Source: PALSA-1353 sp050012375
GTDB taxonomy: Bacteria; Planctomycetota; Phycisphaerae; Tepidisphaerales; Tepidisphaeraceae
Assembly (NCBI GenBank): GCA_050012375.1
Contig: JBEKHH010000006.1
Span: 62,001 to 126,000 of the forward strand
Direction of reading: 5' to 3'
DNA length: 64,000 nucleotides
Positions 18,190 through 27,131 of this stretch are shown here, one piece after another (position 1 is the first letter of the stretch; each line of letters starts with the position of its first letter). The notes under the pieces are model-generated. The model ran no database searches. It was not told the DNA's origin and saw only the letters and a list, made by a program, of their open reading frames with translations. A program made the translations under genes and the position numbers.

Positions 18190-18493
18190 ACTTCGGCCGT
18201 GACGAACACCGCAACCGATCATCATCGTCTTGGTTTATTCGCCCTTGTGCCCGCCGATTCAGTCACGCACCCGCCATGTCCAGCACGGCCACGAGCGCCT
18301 GCTCCAATTCCTCCGCCGCCGGAATTCCGCGCCGGGCGAGCGGCAGCGAGAACCGGGCATACGCATTGGCGGAGAATGCGAGCCGCAGAAAGAAAATTCC
18401 CACGGCCCACGTGCAAAGGCAACGGGAGCGCGACCAGAACGGCCAAGGGAAAAGCTTGACACCCCCGCCGGGCGGTCTAAGATGAGTAAAGAT
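18190..18493. other. Intergenic region upstream of tRNA-fMet
   Basis: No gene is supported here; the short open frames are proline- and arginine-rich and unlike proteins. CTTGACACCCCCGCCGGGCGGTCTAAGATG at 18455-18485 offers a sigma70-like promoter for the tRNA: TTGACA, about 17 bases, then a TAAGAT-like -10. Confidence 0.55.
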
Positions 18494-18567
<74 letters not shown>

Positions 18568-18578
18568 TTCGATGCAGG

Positions 18579-18611
18579 AAAAGGACTTGCGATCATGCAA
18601 GTCCTTTTTTG
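18579..18611 (+). terminator. Rho-independent terminator after tRNA-fMet
   Basis: AAAAGGACTTGC, loop GATCAT, GCAAGTCCTTTTTT: a 10-bp perfect stem with a run of T, directly after the tRNA gene. If the att core ends inside the tRNA, this hairpin belongs to the ICE or was rebuilt by it. Confidence 0.85.
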
Positions 18612-18629
18612 TTTGGTATTTGTTTGTAT

Positions 18630-18652
18630 GCGCGTACACTGGCGCGTACACT
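18630..18652 (+). promoter_or_regulatory. Tandem GCGCGTACACT repeats before the integrase gene
   Basis: GCGCGTACACT occurs at 18630-18640 and again at 18642-18652, a 12-bp period, between the tRNA terminator and the integrase start. GTTTGGTATT stands just before it at 18611-18620. This arrangement suits arm-type sites for the integrase or an excisionase, or an operator; this is inference from position. Confidence 0.5.
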
Positions 18653-18708
18653 ACCAATGTCAAAGGGACTTGCCGAAGTGATTGGTTCTCCAACCCAAGG
18701 AGAGCAAA

Positions 18709-19911
18709 ATGGCAAGTCTCATCAAGCGCACGTGGAAGAACGGACCCGCCTGGTACATCCAGTATTACGTCGGCAATCGGCAGCGCCGCATCCGGGCATC
18801 GGACAACTTTCAAATCGCCAAGAAAAAACTCCTCCGCTTTGAGGAGGCGCAGGCCAGCGGCGATGACCTGCCCCTGCCGACGCGCACGCCCATCGCCGAG
18901 ATCGTCACCGCTTACGTCGAGCACATTCGGCAGATCAAAACTGCCAAATCCGCTCAGACCGACATCTACTATTTGCGCGACGTGTTTGGTCCCATCTGTG
19001 ACGCGTTGAAAATCAACGGCCGCAAGCGGTCGGTCAGGGCCAAGAAGCGGCCGCCCAAGAGCGAGACCGATCGGCGCACCAAGGCGCCGGTGATCGAGGC
19101 CGGCTGTTTCGAGGCGATCAAGACCGCCGACATCGCCGGATTTATTTCCGCGCAGGTGGCTCGGCGCGGTCTAGCGCCCAAGACCGCTAACCGCTACCGG
19201 GAAATCCTCATGCGCCTATTCAATTGGGCCATGGAGCAGAAGAATATTCGGCTTCCGAACGACCAAAATCCCGCAGCCAAGGTCGAACGCTACAAGGAGC
19301 CGGCGCCGACGATCCGATTCCTGACTCTCAAACAGATCGATGATCAGCTGGAGGCCCTGGCCGACCACGTGAAATACCAAGCGATGGCGGCGGCGCTTAT
19401 TTACGCCGGCCTGCGCCGGGAAGAGCTTCTGTGGCTCACGCCAGATGATATTGACTGGTCCAGCGGCCAATATGGCTTGATCCGGATACGGGCCAAGACT
19501 ATCAGCGATGAATTCTGGCAGCCTAAAACGAAGGTAAACCGGGCAGTACCCATCAGTTCCCGCCTGCGTCACTATCTCGACAAGTGGCGGCTTAAGCGCA
19601 GCGAGCGTACTTGGTTCTTTCCAAACTCCGCGGGTGGGCGCTATGACCCGGATAATTTCAGTTCGGACCTACGCGCGCTCAACACGGCTAAGGGGCTCCA
19701 CTGGACGTGCCTCGAATACCGTCACACCTTCGGTAGCCAGCTCGCGATGAAAGGGGAGAGCCTTTACAAGATCAGTAAGTTGATGGGCAACTCCCCAGAA
19801 ATCTGCCGACGGCACTACGCCGCGCTGATTCCCGAAGAGATGGGCGATTCTGTGGAATTTACCGTGTCCCATCAATACGCTCGGCGGGAACAGCAGACTA
19901 CATCAGCGTGA
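18709..19911 (+). CDS. int: Tyrosine recombinase (ICE integrase)
   Basis: A 400-residue site-specific recombinase that would insert and excise the element at the adjacent tRNA-fMet. An N-terminal DNA-binding part (SLIKRTWKNGPAWYIQYYVG) precedes a SAM-like core-binding domain and the catalytic domain. Arg I is in AGLRREELLWL, Arg II in CLEYRHTFGSQLA and the tyrosine nucleophile in ICRRHYAAL. The His of the HxxR box is replaced (LEYR) and the H/W-box His by Asn (MGNSPE). The ATG at 18709 follows AAGGAGAG; an in-frame start at 18682 is less likely. Confidence 0.92.
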   Translation: MASLIKRTWKNGPAWYIQYYVGNRQRRIRASDNFQIAKKKLLRFEEAQASGDDLPLPTRTPIAEIVTAYVEHIRQIKTAKSAQTDIYYLRDVFGPICDALKINGRKRSVRAKKRPPKSETDRRTKAPVIEAGCFEAIKTADIAGFISAQVARRGLAPKTANRYREILMRLFNWAMEQKNIRLPNDQNPAAKVERYKEPAPTIRFLTLKQIDDQLEALADHVKYQAMAAALIYAGLRREELLWLTPDDIDWSSGQYGLIRIRAKTISDEFWQPKTKVNRAVPISSRLRHYLDKWRLKRSERTWFFPNSAGGRYDPDNFSSDLRALNTAKGLHWTCLEYRHTFGSQLAMKGESLYKISKLMGNSPEICRRHYAALIPEEMGDSVEFTVSHQYARREQQTTSA

Positions 19912-20129
19912 CATTTCACGCCGCATGCCCTGATTAGACAAAGTAGTCCTGAAGCGGCGCCAGTATCCTCGCACCTCGCGCTGGCCGCCAAACGAAGCGC
20001 TCGGTACACTCTCGCAGTAATGCCCGGCGGCAGCCATTTCGTTATCATCCGAACACCTCCGGTCAGGCACATGGCTCCCAGGTGTTGAGCGCCCTTGCCG
20101 CACAGGGGAGGAGATGGCGGCAGCGGAAC

Positions 20130-22952
20130 ATGACTCCATACCACAGCCAATATTGGGCGCACTTGCTCACGCTGAAAGGCGCGGCAGGCACAATTGAAAG
20201 CCTGTCTCGTTCCATAGCCAACTCACGCGTTGACCTGAACCCGCATCAGGTGGATGCCGCACTTTTCGCGTTGCGGTCTCCCCTGTCAAAGGGCGTTATT
20301 CTTGCCGATGAAGTCGGCCTAGGAAAAACGATTGAAGCCGGAATCGTGATCGCGCAGAAATGGGCGGAACGGCGTCGGCATGTTCTGCTCATCGTCCCGG
20401 CGATATTGAGGAAGCAATGGCAGCAAGAGCTTGAATCTAAATTCTACTTGCCGACTTCCGTCCTCGATTCCCGGATCTTCGCAAACGCCCAGGCCGAGGG
20501 AATAACCAACCCATTCGATCAAAGAGATCGGCTAGTAATTTGTTCTTACCAATTCGCAGCGGCCAAGCAGGCCGAGCTTGCCCAGGTGCCGTGGGATATT
20601 GTCGTCATCGACGAAGCTCACCGACTGCGAAATGTGTTCAAGGCGTCCAACAAAACGGCCAACGCCATCGCCCAAGCGATCGGAACTGTGCCGAAATTGC
20701 TTCTCACCGCCACGCCCCTCCAAAACTCGCTGATGGAATTATACGGGCTGGTCAGCGTCATTGATCCACACGTGTTCGGCGATGCGGCGTCGTTTCGCGA
20801 GCAATTCGTTCGCGCGCCCGACGAGCGGGAGCGCAACGCGAACCTACGCGGCCGACTCCAGCCGCTTTGTGTTCGCACGCTTCGCAAACAAGTGATCGAA
20901 TACATCCCCTTCACACGCCGCGTTCCGGTAACACAGGAATTTATTCCCGGAGACGATGAACATGTCCTCTACGAAAAGGTATCGGCCTATCTTCAACGGG
21001 AAACGCTCATCGCTCTGCCCGCCAGTCAGCGGCAACTCATTACGCTTGTGCTCCGAAAGCTTTTGGCCTCATCCACTTTTGCAATCGCCAGCACGCTCCG
21101 GGGGTTGATCGCCCGCGTTGAGCGCATTGCCGAGGGCGAAAACATCAATCTTCTCGACGAGGACGACCTTGAGGGCTTGGACGAACTTGAAGAAGAATGG
21201 GAATCGGAAGGGACCGAGACTGAAGCCAAGATCGATCCGAAACTCTTGCGGGAAGAGCTCGCCCAACTTCGCCAATTCGCGGCTCTGGCGGATGGCATCA
21301 AAACCAACGCCAAGGGCAACGCACTACTCCCAGCATTGAAGGTTGCACTCGGCAAGGCAGAATCTCTCGGTGCCCTTCGCAAAGCGATTATCTTCACCGA
21401 GTCCCGGCGTACCCAGCAATATCTTTTCGACCTTCTGTCCGCCAACGGATACGAAGGGCAACTGGTGCTGATAAACGGCACCAACGCCGACCCGCATTCC
21501 AAGGCCATTTATGAACAGTGGCTCGCCCGCCACGGTGACGACGGCACAGTCATCGGCTCCCGCGCCGTGGACATGAAGGGCGCAATCGTTGAACACTTCA
21601 AGGATCGCGCTTCGATCATGATCGCGACCGAAGCTGCTGCCGAGGGGATCAATCTGCAATTCTGTTCGCTGGTGGTGAACTATGACCTGCCCTGGAATCC
21701 GCAACGGGTTGAGCAGCGGATCGGCCGGTGCCATCGCTATGGCCAAAAACACGATGTGGTCGTTCTGAATTTCTTGAACAAGCGCAATGAGGCCGACCAG
21801 CGCGTCTATCAGTTACTCAGCCAGAAATTCCAGCTTTTCGGCGGCGTCTTCGGCGCCAGCGACGAAGTGTTGGGTGCCCTGGAATCCGGCGTCGATATCG
21901 AACGCCGAATCGCCCAGGTCTATCAATCCTGCCGCACGTCCGGTGACATCGCCGCCGCGTTCGACAAGCTGCAGGCCGAATTGGACGAGCAGATTCAGGC
22001 CCGCATGGCCCAAACGCGCGAAAAGTTGCTCGAACATTTTGATGAAGACGTTAGCGCTCGCCTACGGATCAATCGGGATAAGACTTTGGAAAGCCTGTCG
22101 GGTCGGGAACGCTGGCTCTTGGAATTAACCCGTGCCGAGTTAAGAACTCAGGCCCGCTTCGACGATCATCAGCCCCGCTTTCATTATGATGGCTCCGATT
22201 CCCATCGCGGCTGGTATCACTTCGATTGGAAACAGGCCGAGGCCAACGGCGATATCTTCTATCGTCAGGATCATCCGCTGGCCGTCCGCTTAATTCAGGA
22301 TTCCCTCGGCCGAAAACTGCCGGTCGCCAATATCTCCCTTGATTACGCCGCCCACGGCTCCGTCGTCAGCGTGTTGAAACCCCTCATCGGCGTATCGGGT
22401 TGGCTCGAAGCATCCAAATTCGTGGTGGAATCGCTCGAATCCGAAGAATTTATCATCCTGTCGGCCGCGACGGACAATGGACGAGCGCTCGACGAAGAAG
22501 TCTGCCGGAAATTGCTGCTCCTGCCGGCCACCGTCGGACCGGCTTCCGGGACGCCTATCGACTTGTCCCCTATCCGCGATTCCGCCGTCGGCGTGCGGCT
22601 CAGGGAGATCGAAGGCCGCAACGCGCAATTTTTCGACGAGGAAGTCCTCAAACTCGATCGCTGGTCGGACGACCTCAAAGAGGGTCTTGAACGGGAGATC
22701 AAGGAGATTGACAAGCAGATCAAGGAGGCCCGTCGTGCTGCCGCCCTGGCCGCGGCTTTGCAGGACAAGCTGGCGGCGCAGAAGTCGATCAAATCGCTGG
22801 AGTCAGATCGAAACGCAAAACGCCGTGACCTGTTTACCGCCCAGGATGCGATCGACGCAAAGCGCGACGGATTGATCGGCGACATTGAAAAGCAGTTGAC
22901 ACAACGGCATAGAGTCGAGCCGCTCTTTTGCATTCGCTGGAAGATTGAATGA
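20130..22952 (+). CDS. SNF2/RapA-type DEAD/DEAH helicase-like ATPase
   Basis: A 940-residue superfamily 2 translocase. The N-terminal RecA lobe has motif I DEVGLGKTIEAG, motif II VIDEAHRLRN and motif III TATPLQNS. The C-terminal lobe has IIFTESRRTQQYL, MIATEAAAEGINLQFC and motif VI RVEQRIGRCHRYGQ. About 330 further residues form a mixed domain and then a charged coiled coil (KEIDKQIKEARRAAALAAAL). It should move along double-stranded DNA rather than unwind it. It opens an operon with SIR2-like, methyltransferase and Res genes, so a role in sensing or processing foreign DNA is likely. The ATG at 20130 is the best start; one at 20082 is possible. Confidence 0.9.
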   Translation: MTPYHSQYWAHLLTLKGAAGTIESLSRSIANSRVDLNPHQVDAALFALRSPLSKGVILADEVGLGKTIEAGIVIAQKWAERRRHVLLIVPAILRKQWQQELESKFYLPTSVLDSRIFANAQAEGITNPFDQRDRLVICSYQFAAAKQAELAQVPWDIVVIDEAHRLRNVFKASNKTANAIAQAIGTVPKLLLTATPLQNSLMELYGLVSVIDPHVFGDAASFREQFVRAPDERERNANLRGRLQPLCVRTLRKQVIEYIPFTRRVPVTQEFIPGDDEHVLYEKVSAYLQRETLIALPASQRQLITLVLRKLLASSTFAIASTLRGLIARVERIAEGENINLLDEDDLEGLDELEEEWESEGTETEAKIDPKLLREELAQLRQFAALADGIKTNAKGNALLPALKVALGKAESLGALRKAIIFTESRRTQQYLFDLLSANGYEGQLVLINGTNADPHSKAIYEQWLARHGDDGTVIGSRAVDMKGAIVEHFKDRASIMIATEAAAEGINLQFCSLVVNYDLPWNPQRVEQRIGRCHRYGQKHDVVVLNFLNKRNEADQRVYQLLSQKFQLFGGVFGASDEVLGALESGVDIERRIAQVYQSCRTSGDIAAAFDKLQAELDEQIQARMAQTREKLLEHFDEDVSARLRINRDKTLESLSGRERWLLELTRAELRTQARFDDHQPRFHYDGSDSHRGWYHFDWKQAEANGDIFYRQDHPLAVRLIQDSLGRKLPVANISLDYAAHGSVVSVLKPLIGVSGWLEASKFVVESLESEEFIILSAATDNGRALDEEVCRKLLLLPATVGPASGTPIDLSPIRDSAVGVRLREIEGRNAQFFDEEVLKLDRWSDDLKEGLEREIKEIDKQIKEARRAAALAAALQDKLAAQKSIKSLESDRNAKRRDLFTAQDAIDAKRDGLIGDIEKQLTQRHRVEPLFCIRWKIE

Positions 22953-23054
22953 GAAAAGTTGACCGTCCGTCGCCAGGACGCGACAATACGGTAAATGTTC
23001 GGGTTTGGCGGTGCGCCATGTATCGGGTTTGGCTTTCAATTTGGAGGTTCGTCG

Positions 23055-23384
23055 ATGGATAAAACTCAGAAAATTGAGCAACTTCTAGAATGCCTCATCC
23101 ATGTGCTCGGTAGAACGGCGCTGCCCTTGGACCATGTTCAAGAAATCGTCGGCACCACTCCAAAACAGCTCAAGGCATTCAATCTTTGCGATGGCACCCA
23201 TTCGCAAGCGGAAGTCGCAAAAGCTTGCAAGATTGCCCAGGGGAACTTGAGCAGGTCGTTTTCCCGGTGGATCGAAAACGGTGTTGCGTTCTGGTTAGGC
23301 GAGGGCAAGGAAGCCCGTCTTCTACACATTTATCCAATACCCAGTTCTCTTTCAGCCCGCCGGCGAAATCGGCGGGGCCAGTAA
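23055..23384 (+). CDS. Winged-helix-like small protein
   Basis: A 109-residue protein. Its centre, DGTHSQAEVAKACKIAQGNL with SRSFSRWIENGVAFW, reads as a helix-turn-helix followed by a wing, as in MarR/ArsR-type folds; the N-terminal helix MDKTQKIEQLLECL may support dimers. TTGGAGG upstream fixes the ATG. It ends one base before the SIR2-like gene. It could regulate the operon or be a DNA-binding subunit of the defence complex; the sequence does not decide between these. Confidence 0.65.
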   Translation: MDKTQKIEQLLECLIHVLGRTALPLDHVQEIVGTTPKQLKAFNLCDGTHSQAEVAKACKIAQGNLSRSFSRWIENGVAFWLGEGKEARLLHIYPIPSSLSARRRNRRGQ

Positions 23385-23385
23385 C

Positions 23386-24435
23386 GTGCTTGTGAAAGGA
23401 AAAAGCCTCAAGACGGTGTTCATTATGGGGGCTGGCGCGACGCGCGGCGCTGTTGGCCACGTCCGCGTTAAAGGCAAATTGATCCGGCCACCATTGAACG
23501 GAGATTACTTCAAGATAGCGGATGCTTTTGCAGCCGCTTATGGTAAGCATTCGGCTCACGCCAAGCGATTGAAGCGCCTCCGAAGCGCATTCAAGCACGA
23601 CCTGCCAATGAAAGGCGATCCCCGAATGGAGGAGGCGTTTAGCCTTCTCTATATGGCCAAGGACTTCCCCGAAATCTACAAGTCGGGGCCGGGTCGTAAA
23701 CCCCATCCTGGCATACGAGGAGAAATCGATGACTTTCTTAGGTTGCTGTTTTTGATATTGGGCGAGTTGGATTCCGGATCTACAGACACCGGGTACGATA
23801 GGCTCGCGAAACGTCTGGAAGACAAGGATACAGTTATCACGCTCAACTACGACACCGTTCTTGATTCAGCACTGGCTAGACGAGGCTGGAATCCGCAGGA
23901 TGGTTATTGTCTTGTCGGTGGCAATCGAAAGGTCGAATGGAAACCTGAATCTGTAAATCCGAAACAAACTTTGAGTGGTGTTCACCTTCTAAAGTTGCAT
24001 GGCTCTATAAATTGGTGGATTAAGGGAAGCGTTGGAACCATAAGCCGGATTTTCGATAACAAGCCAGTTCGTGTCACCGGCGTGCGAAAAAATGAAATCA
24101 AGGGACATATTCGTCAAATTGTGCCGCCCATTTACGGAAAAGTCTTCGGGCATTCGCATTGGCGCGGACTCTGGGCTAAAGCGTTTAACGCACTGCTTGA
24201 AGCTGATCTATTGGTTGTCATCGGCTGTTCGTTGGTCGATACCGACTTTCATCTTAGTGCCCTTCTCCGGCGTATTGCCGCCGCGCGCAAAAACGATGGA
24301 AAGTTCAAGCGAGGAATTTTCGTCGACGTAGTTCGCGTTCGACGTCGCTGGTCGAAGGTAATGAAGGGGGCCTTTGTCAAAACGACAGGCCACAAGACAT
24401 TCGAACAATTTTTGGTTAAGGAGCTAAGCGTATGA
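23386..24435 (+). CDS. SIR2-like NAD-binding protein
   Basis: A 349-residue protein with the SIR2 hallmarks: FIMGAGATRGA (NAD loop), VITLNYDTVLDSAL (Asn/Asp pocket), LLKLHGSINWW (catalytic His) and LLVVIGCSLVDTDFHLSALL near the end. SIR2 domains of this kind in phage-defence systems deplete NAD after infection is sensed. The GTG at 23386 follows the upstream stop by one base, and a second GTG two codons later is possible. The end overlaps the next gene as ATGA. Placement inside a restriction-modification-like operon suggests it is the toxic arm of the system. Confidence 0.82.
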   Translation: MLVKGKSLKTVFIMGAGATRGAVGHVRVKGKLIRPPLNGDYFKIADAFAAAYGKHSAHAKRLKRLRSAFKHDLPMKGDPRMEEAFSLLYMAKDFPEIYKSGPGRKPHPGIRGEIDDFLRLLFLILGELDSGSTDTGYDRLAKRLEDKDTVITLNYDTVLDSALARRGWNPQDGYCLVGGNRKVEWKPESVNPKQTLSGVHLLKLHGSINWWIKGSVGTISRIFDNKPVRVTGVRKNEIKGHIRQIVPPIYGKVFGHSHWRGLWAKAFNALLEADLLVVIGCSLVDTDFHLSALLRRIAAARKNDGKFKRGIFVDVVRVRRRWSKVMKGAFVKTTGHKTFEQFLVKELSV

Positions 24436-24671
24436 GTACCGATGCACAATCGCGTCTCGTTGACCTCTTAGATCGAATCGGCAAGGTATTGGGCGCGATC
24501 TACGCGTCAACCTTGCACGAGCTTGATGCGGGATCAAAAGCTGACCGGCTGAGCAGATGCGGCTTCTCCAATACGGAGATCGCTGATCTACTTGGTTCCA
24601 CCGCCAATTCGATCAACGTGGCGCTACATAAATCGCGTCATAAGAAACAGAAAAAGGCAAAGAAGAAATAG
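24432..24671 (+). CDS. Small sigma-region-4-like HTH protein
   Basis: A 79-residue protein. FSNTEIADLLGSTANSINVA resembles the helix-turn-helix of sigma70 region 4, followed by a very basic tail (HKSRHKKQKKAKKK). The ATGA overlap with the SIR2-like gene and the 8-bp gap to the methyltransferase place it in the same operon. I see no catalytic motif. A DNA-binding or regulatory role is inferred from the fold alone. Confidence 0.65.
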   Translation: MSTDAQSRLVDLLDRIGKVLGAIYASTLHELDAGSKADRLSRCGFSNTEIADLLGSTANSINVALHKSRHKKQKKAKKK

Positions 24672-24679
24672 GCGTTAGC

Positions 24680-26398
24680 ATGGCGTCTGGCAAAACCAAA
24701 CTCGAACTCACCTGGATCGGCAAGGAGAACCGGCCTCGACTGGAGCCACGGATCTTGTTGGAAGATCCGGACAAATCGTATCACGCGCCGCGACGGGTTA
24801 CTGACCATGATCTTTTCGACAATCGTCTGATCTTCGGCGACAACCTCCTGGCATTGAAATCGCTGGAGCAAGAGTTCGCAGGCAAGATTAAGTGCATTTA
24901 CATTGACCCACCGTACAACACGGGCTCCGCTTTCACCCACTACGACGACGGCGTCGAGCATTCCCTGTGGCTTTCACTGATGCGTGATCGACTGGAGATT
25001 TTAAGGCGGTTGCTTTCGGATGATGGGACCATCTGGACTAGCATCGACGACAACGAATGTCACTATCTGAAGGTGCTGATGGATGAGGTCTTCGGGCGCA
25101 TAAATTTTGTCTCAAACGTTATTTGGCAGAAAATTTTCTCACCGAAAAGTACCGCCAAACACCTATCCGACATGCACGACCACATTCTTTTGTTTGCAAA
25201 GGACAAGGAAAAATGGGTCCGAAATTTGCTGCCGCGTACGGACGCCCACGACAAGAGCTACAAGAATCCTGACAATGACCCACGCGGCCCATGGACATCC
25301 GGTGACTTGTCCGCTCGCAATTTCTATGGCGCAGGAACTTACGCGATCACGACGCCGAAGGGCCGAGTGATTGCCGGCCCGCCGAAGGGCATGTACTGGC
25401 GTTTCTCCAACGAGCGGTTTCACGAACTAGACCGCGACAACCGAATTTGGTGGGGTAAGGATGGTAATAATCAGCCGCGATTGAAACGCTTTCTCTCCGA
25501 CGTCATGGAGGGGATTGTCCCACAGACAATCTGGTTTCATCAAGAAGTCGGCAATACCCAGGAGGCCAAGAAAGAGGTTTTGGCGGTCGTGCCAGAAGTG
25601 CCGGATGTATTTCAAACGACGAAACCCGAACGCCTCCTCAAGCGCATCCTCGACATGGCAACCCAACAAGGTGATTGGGTTCTCGATTCTTTCGCCGGTT
25701 CAGGCACTACTGGTGCCGTCGCACACAAAATGGGCCGACGCTGGATCATGGTCGAGTTGGGCGAGCACTGCCATACCCACATCATCCCACGGATGAAAAA
25801 GGTCATCAATGGAGCCGATCCAGGCGGCGTTAGCGAGGCAACCGAATGGAAAGGCGGCGGCGGATTTCGGTATTACCACTTGGCCCCTTCCCTGCTGAAG
25901 AAAGACAAGTTTGGCAATTGGATCATCAGCGAGCAATTCAACGCGGCGATGCTTGCCGAGGCGGTCTGCAAACTGGAGGGATTCATCTACGCCCCAAGTG
26001 ACGAGGTCTATTGGCAGCATGGGCACTCCACCGAACGGGATTTTATTTACGTCACCACACAGACGCTGACGCGAGAAATGCTAGCGAAGCTCAGTGATGA
26101 GGTCGGTGATGATCGCAGTCTGCTGATTTGCTGCAAGGCGTTCACCAGCAAGTCGGCTTTTTCCAACCTGACCGTCAAGAAGATTCCCAAGGCCGTCATG
26201 GCCAAGTGCGAATGGGGCCACGACGATTACAGCCTGGAGATCAAAAATCTGCCCGAAGCCCCTGATTCGGACCTATCGGCGGAGGTACCACCGCGCAGGC
26301 CAAAGATGACGGTGTTGCGCGGATCGCGCAAGCCGAAGCCGCCCCAATCGGCTGAACCGAGCCTTTTCGGCGCGCCAGCCGGGAAAGGTAAGCGATGA
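24680..26398 (+). CDS. DNA adenine methyltransferase, type III Mod-like
   Basis: A 572-residue site-specific methyltransferase of the beta class. Motif IV DPPYNTG is at residues 76-82, ahead of the AdoMet motif FAGSGTTGAVAHKMGRRW near residue 337. LFDNRLIFGDNLLALKSLEQ is the usual Mod-type lead-in. The C-terminal part is probably the recognition region and interface with Res. It should methylate adenine in a short asymmetric site to protect the host. It overlaps the zeta-like gene as ATGA, and the Res gene lies two genes further on. Confidence 0.93.
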   Translation: MASGKTKLELTWIGKENRPRLEPRILLEDPDKSYHAPRRVTDHDLFDNRLIFGDNLLALKSLEQEFAGKIKCIYIDPPYNTGSAFTHYDDGVEHSLWLSLMRDRLEILRRLLSDDGTIWTSIDDNECHYLKVLMDEVFGRINFVSNVIWQKIFSPKSTAKHLSDMHDHILLFAKDKEKWVRNLLPRTDAHDKSYKNPDNDPRGPWTSGDLSARNFYGAGTYAITTPKGRVIAGPPKGMYWRFSNERFHELDRDNRIWWGKDGNNQPRLKRFLSDVMEGIVPQTIWFHQEVGNTQEAKKEVLAVVPEVPDVFQTTKPERLLKRILDMATQQGDWVLDSFAGSGTTGAVAHKMGRRWIMVELGEHCHTHIIPRMKKVINGADPGGVSEATEWKGGGGFRYYHLAPSLLKKDKFGNWIISEQFNAAMLAEAVCKLEGFIYAPSDEVYWQHGHSTERDFIYVTTQTLTREMLAKLSDEVGDDRSLLICCKAFTSKSAFSNLTVKKIPKAVMAKCEWGHDDYSLEIKNLPEAPDSDLSAEVPPRRPKMTVLRGSRKPKPPQSAEPSLFGAPAGKGKR

Positions 26399-26937
26399 AG
26401 CGCAGGAAGCCATCGCGCCGGCAGCAGAAAATTGTCATCATCGCGGGCCCGAACGGCGCGGGGAAGACGACCTTCGCCGAGGAATTTTTGCCGAATGAAG
26501 CCGGGTGCCCGGACTTCATCAACGCGGATTTGATCGCGCGCGGATTATCCCCTTTCGCGCCGGAGAAGGCTGCATTAGAGGCGGGAAAGATCATGCTAAA
26601 GCAGATTGCTGACCGTGTAAGGCGGAAAGAGAGCTTCGCATTTGAGACGACTCTTAGCGGCTTGAATTATGCCAAGAAAACTCCGCTCTGGCGGAAAGCG
26701 GGATATCACGTCAAATTGTTCTTCCTAAGTCTTCCCTCGGCGGATTTGGCAGTTGCCCGCGTCGCCGCGCGGGTGCGGCAAGGGGGCCACAACGTGCCCG
26801 AACACGTCATTCGCCGCAGGTTTGACTCGGGACTGCGGAATTTCTACGCCGTCTATCGTGGCCTCGTAAACAGTTGGGTGGTTTACGACAACGCGGGAGC
26901 TTCACCCTTGTTGCTTCAAGCAGGAGAAAATAAATGA
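26395..26937 (+). CDS. Zeta-toxin-like P-loop kinase
   Basis: A 180-residue ATPase with Walker A GPNGAGKTTFA at residues 18-28, a conserved FINADLIARGLSPF and ESFAFETTLSG. This is the layout of zeta toxins, which phosphorylate UDP-N-acetylglucosamine and block wall synthesis, and of related small kinases. The downstream 65-residue protein overlaps it by four bases and could be its antidote. It lies between Mod and Res, an unusual place for a toxin, so it may protect or police the restriction module. Kinase activity and target are inferred. Confidence 0.8.
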   Translation: MKRRKPSRRQQKIVIIAGPNGAGKTTFAEEFLPNEAGCPDFINADLIARGLSPFAPEKAALEAGKIMLKQIADRVRRKESFAFETTLSGLNYAKKTPLWRKAGYHVKLFFLSLPSADLAVARVAARVRQGGHNVPEHVIRRRFDSGLRNFYAVYRGLVNSWVVYDNAGASPLLLQAGENK

Positions 26938-27131
26938 AGAAAAAGATATCGACACGTGATCCGGATATTACCGGCTCGTATCCCGCGATGCGGCGCGCCG
27001 CCCGCAGGGCCAAAAAACGTGCGGTCGAGGCAGGCACACCGCTCGTGGTGATGCGCGATGGCAAAGTAGTAGATGACAATGCGTCGAGATCTGTTTCGCC
27101 GCGCAATGGACGGGAAAAGAAATCGGCATGA
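26934..27131 (+). CDS. Small basic protein between zeta-like kinase and Res
   Basis: A 65-residue, highly basic protein (MRRAARRAKKRAVEAG) with a short strand-like GTPLVVMRDGKVV. Both ends overlap the neighbours as ATGA, so it is translated as part of the operon. Its size and place behind a zeta-like kinase suggest an antitoxin or an adaptor. The GTPLVVMRDGKVV pattern also recalls small antitoxin-like proteins. I do not recognise a named family. Confidence 0.65.
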   Translation: MKKKISTRDPDITGSYPAMRRAARRAKKRAVEAGTPLVVMRDGKVVDDNASRSVSPRNGREKKSA

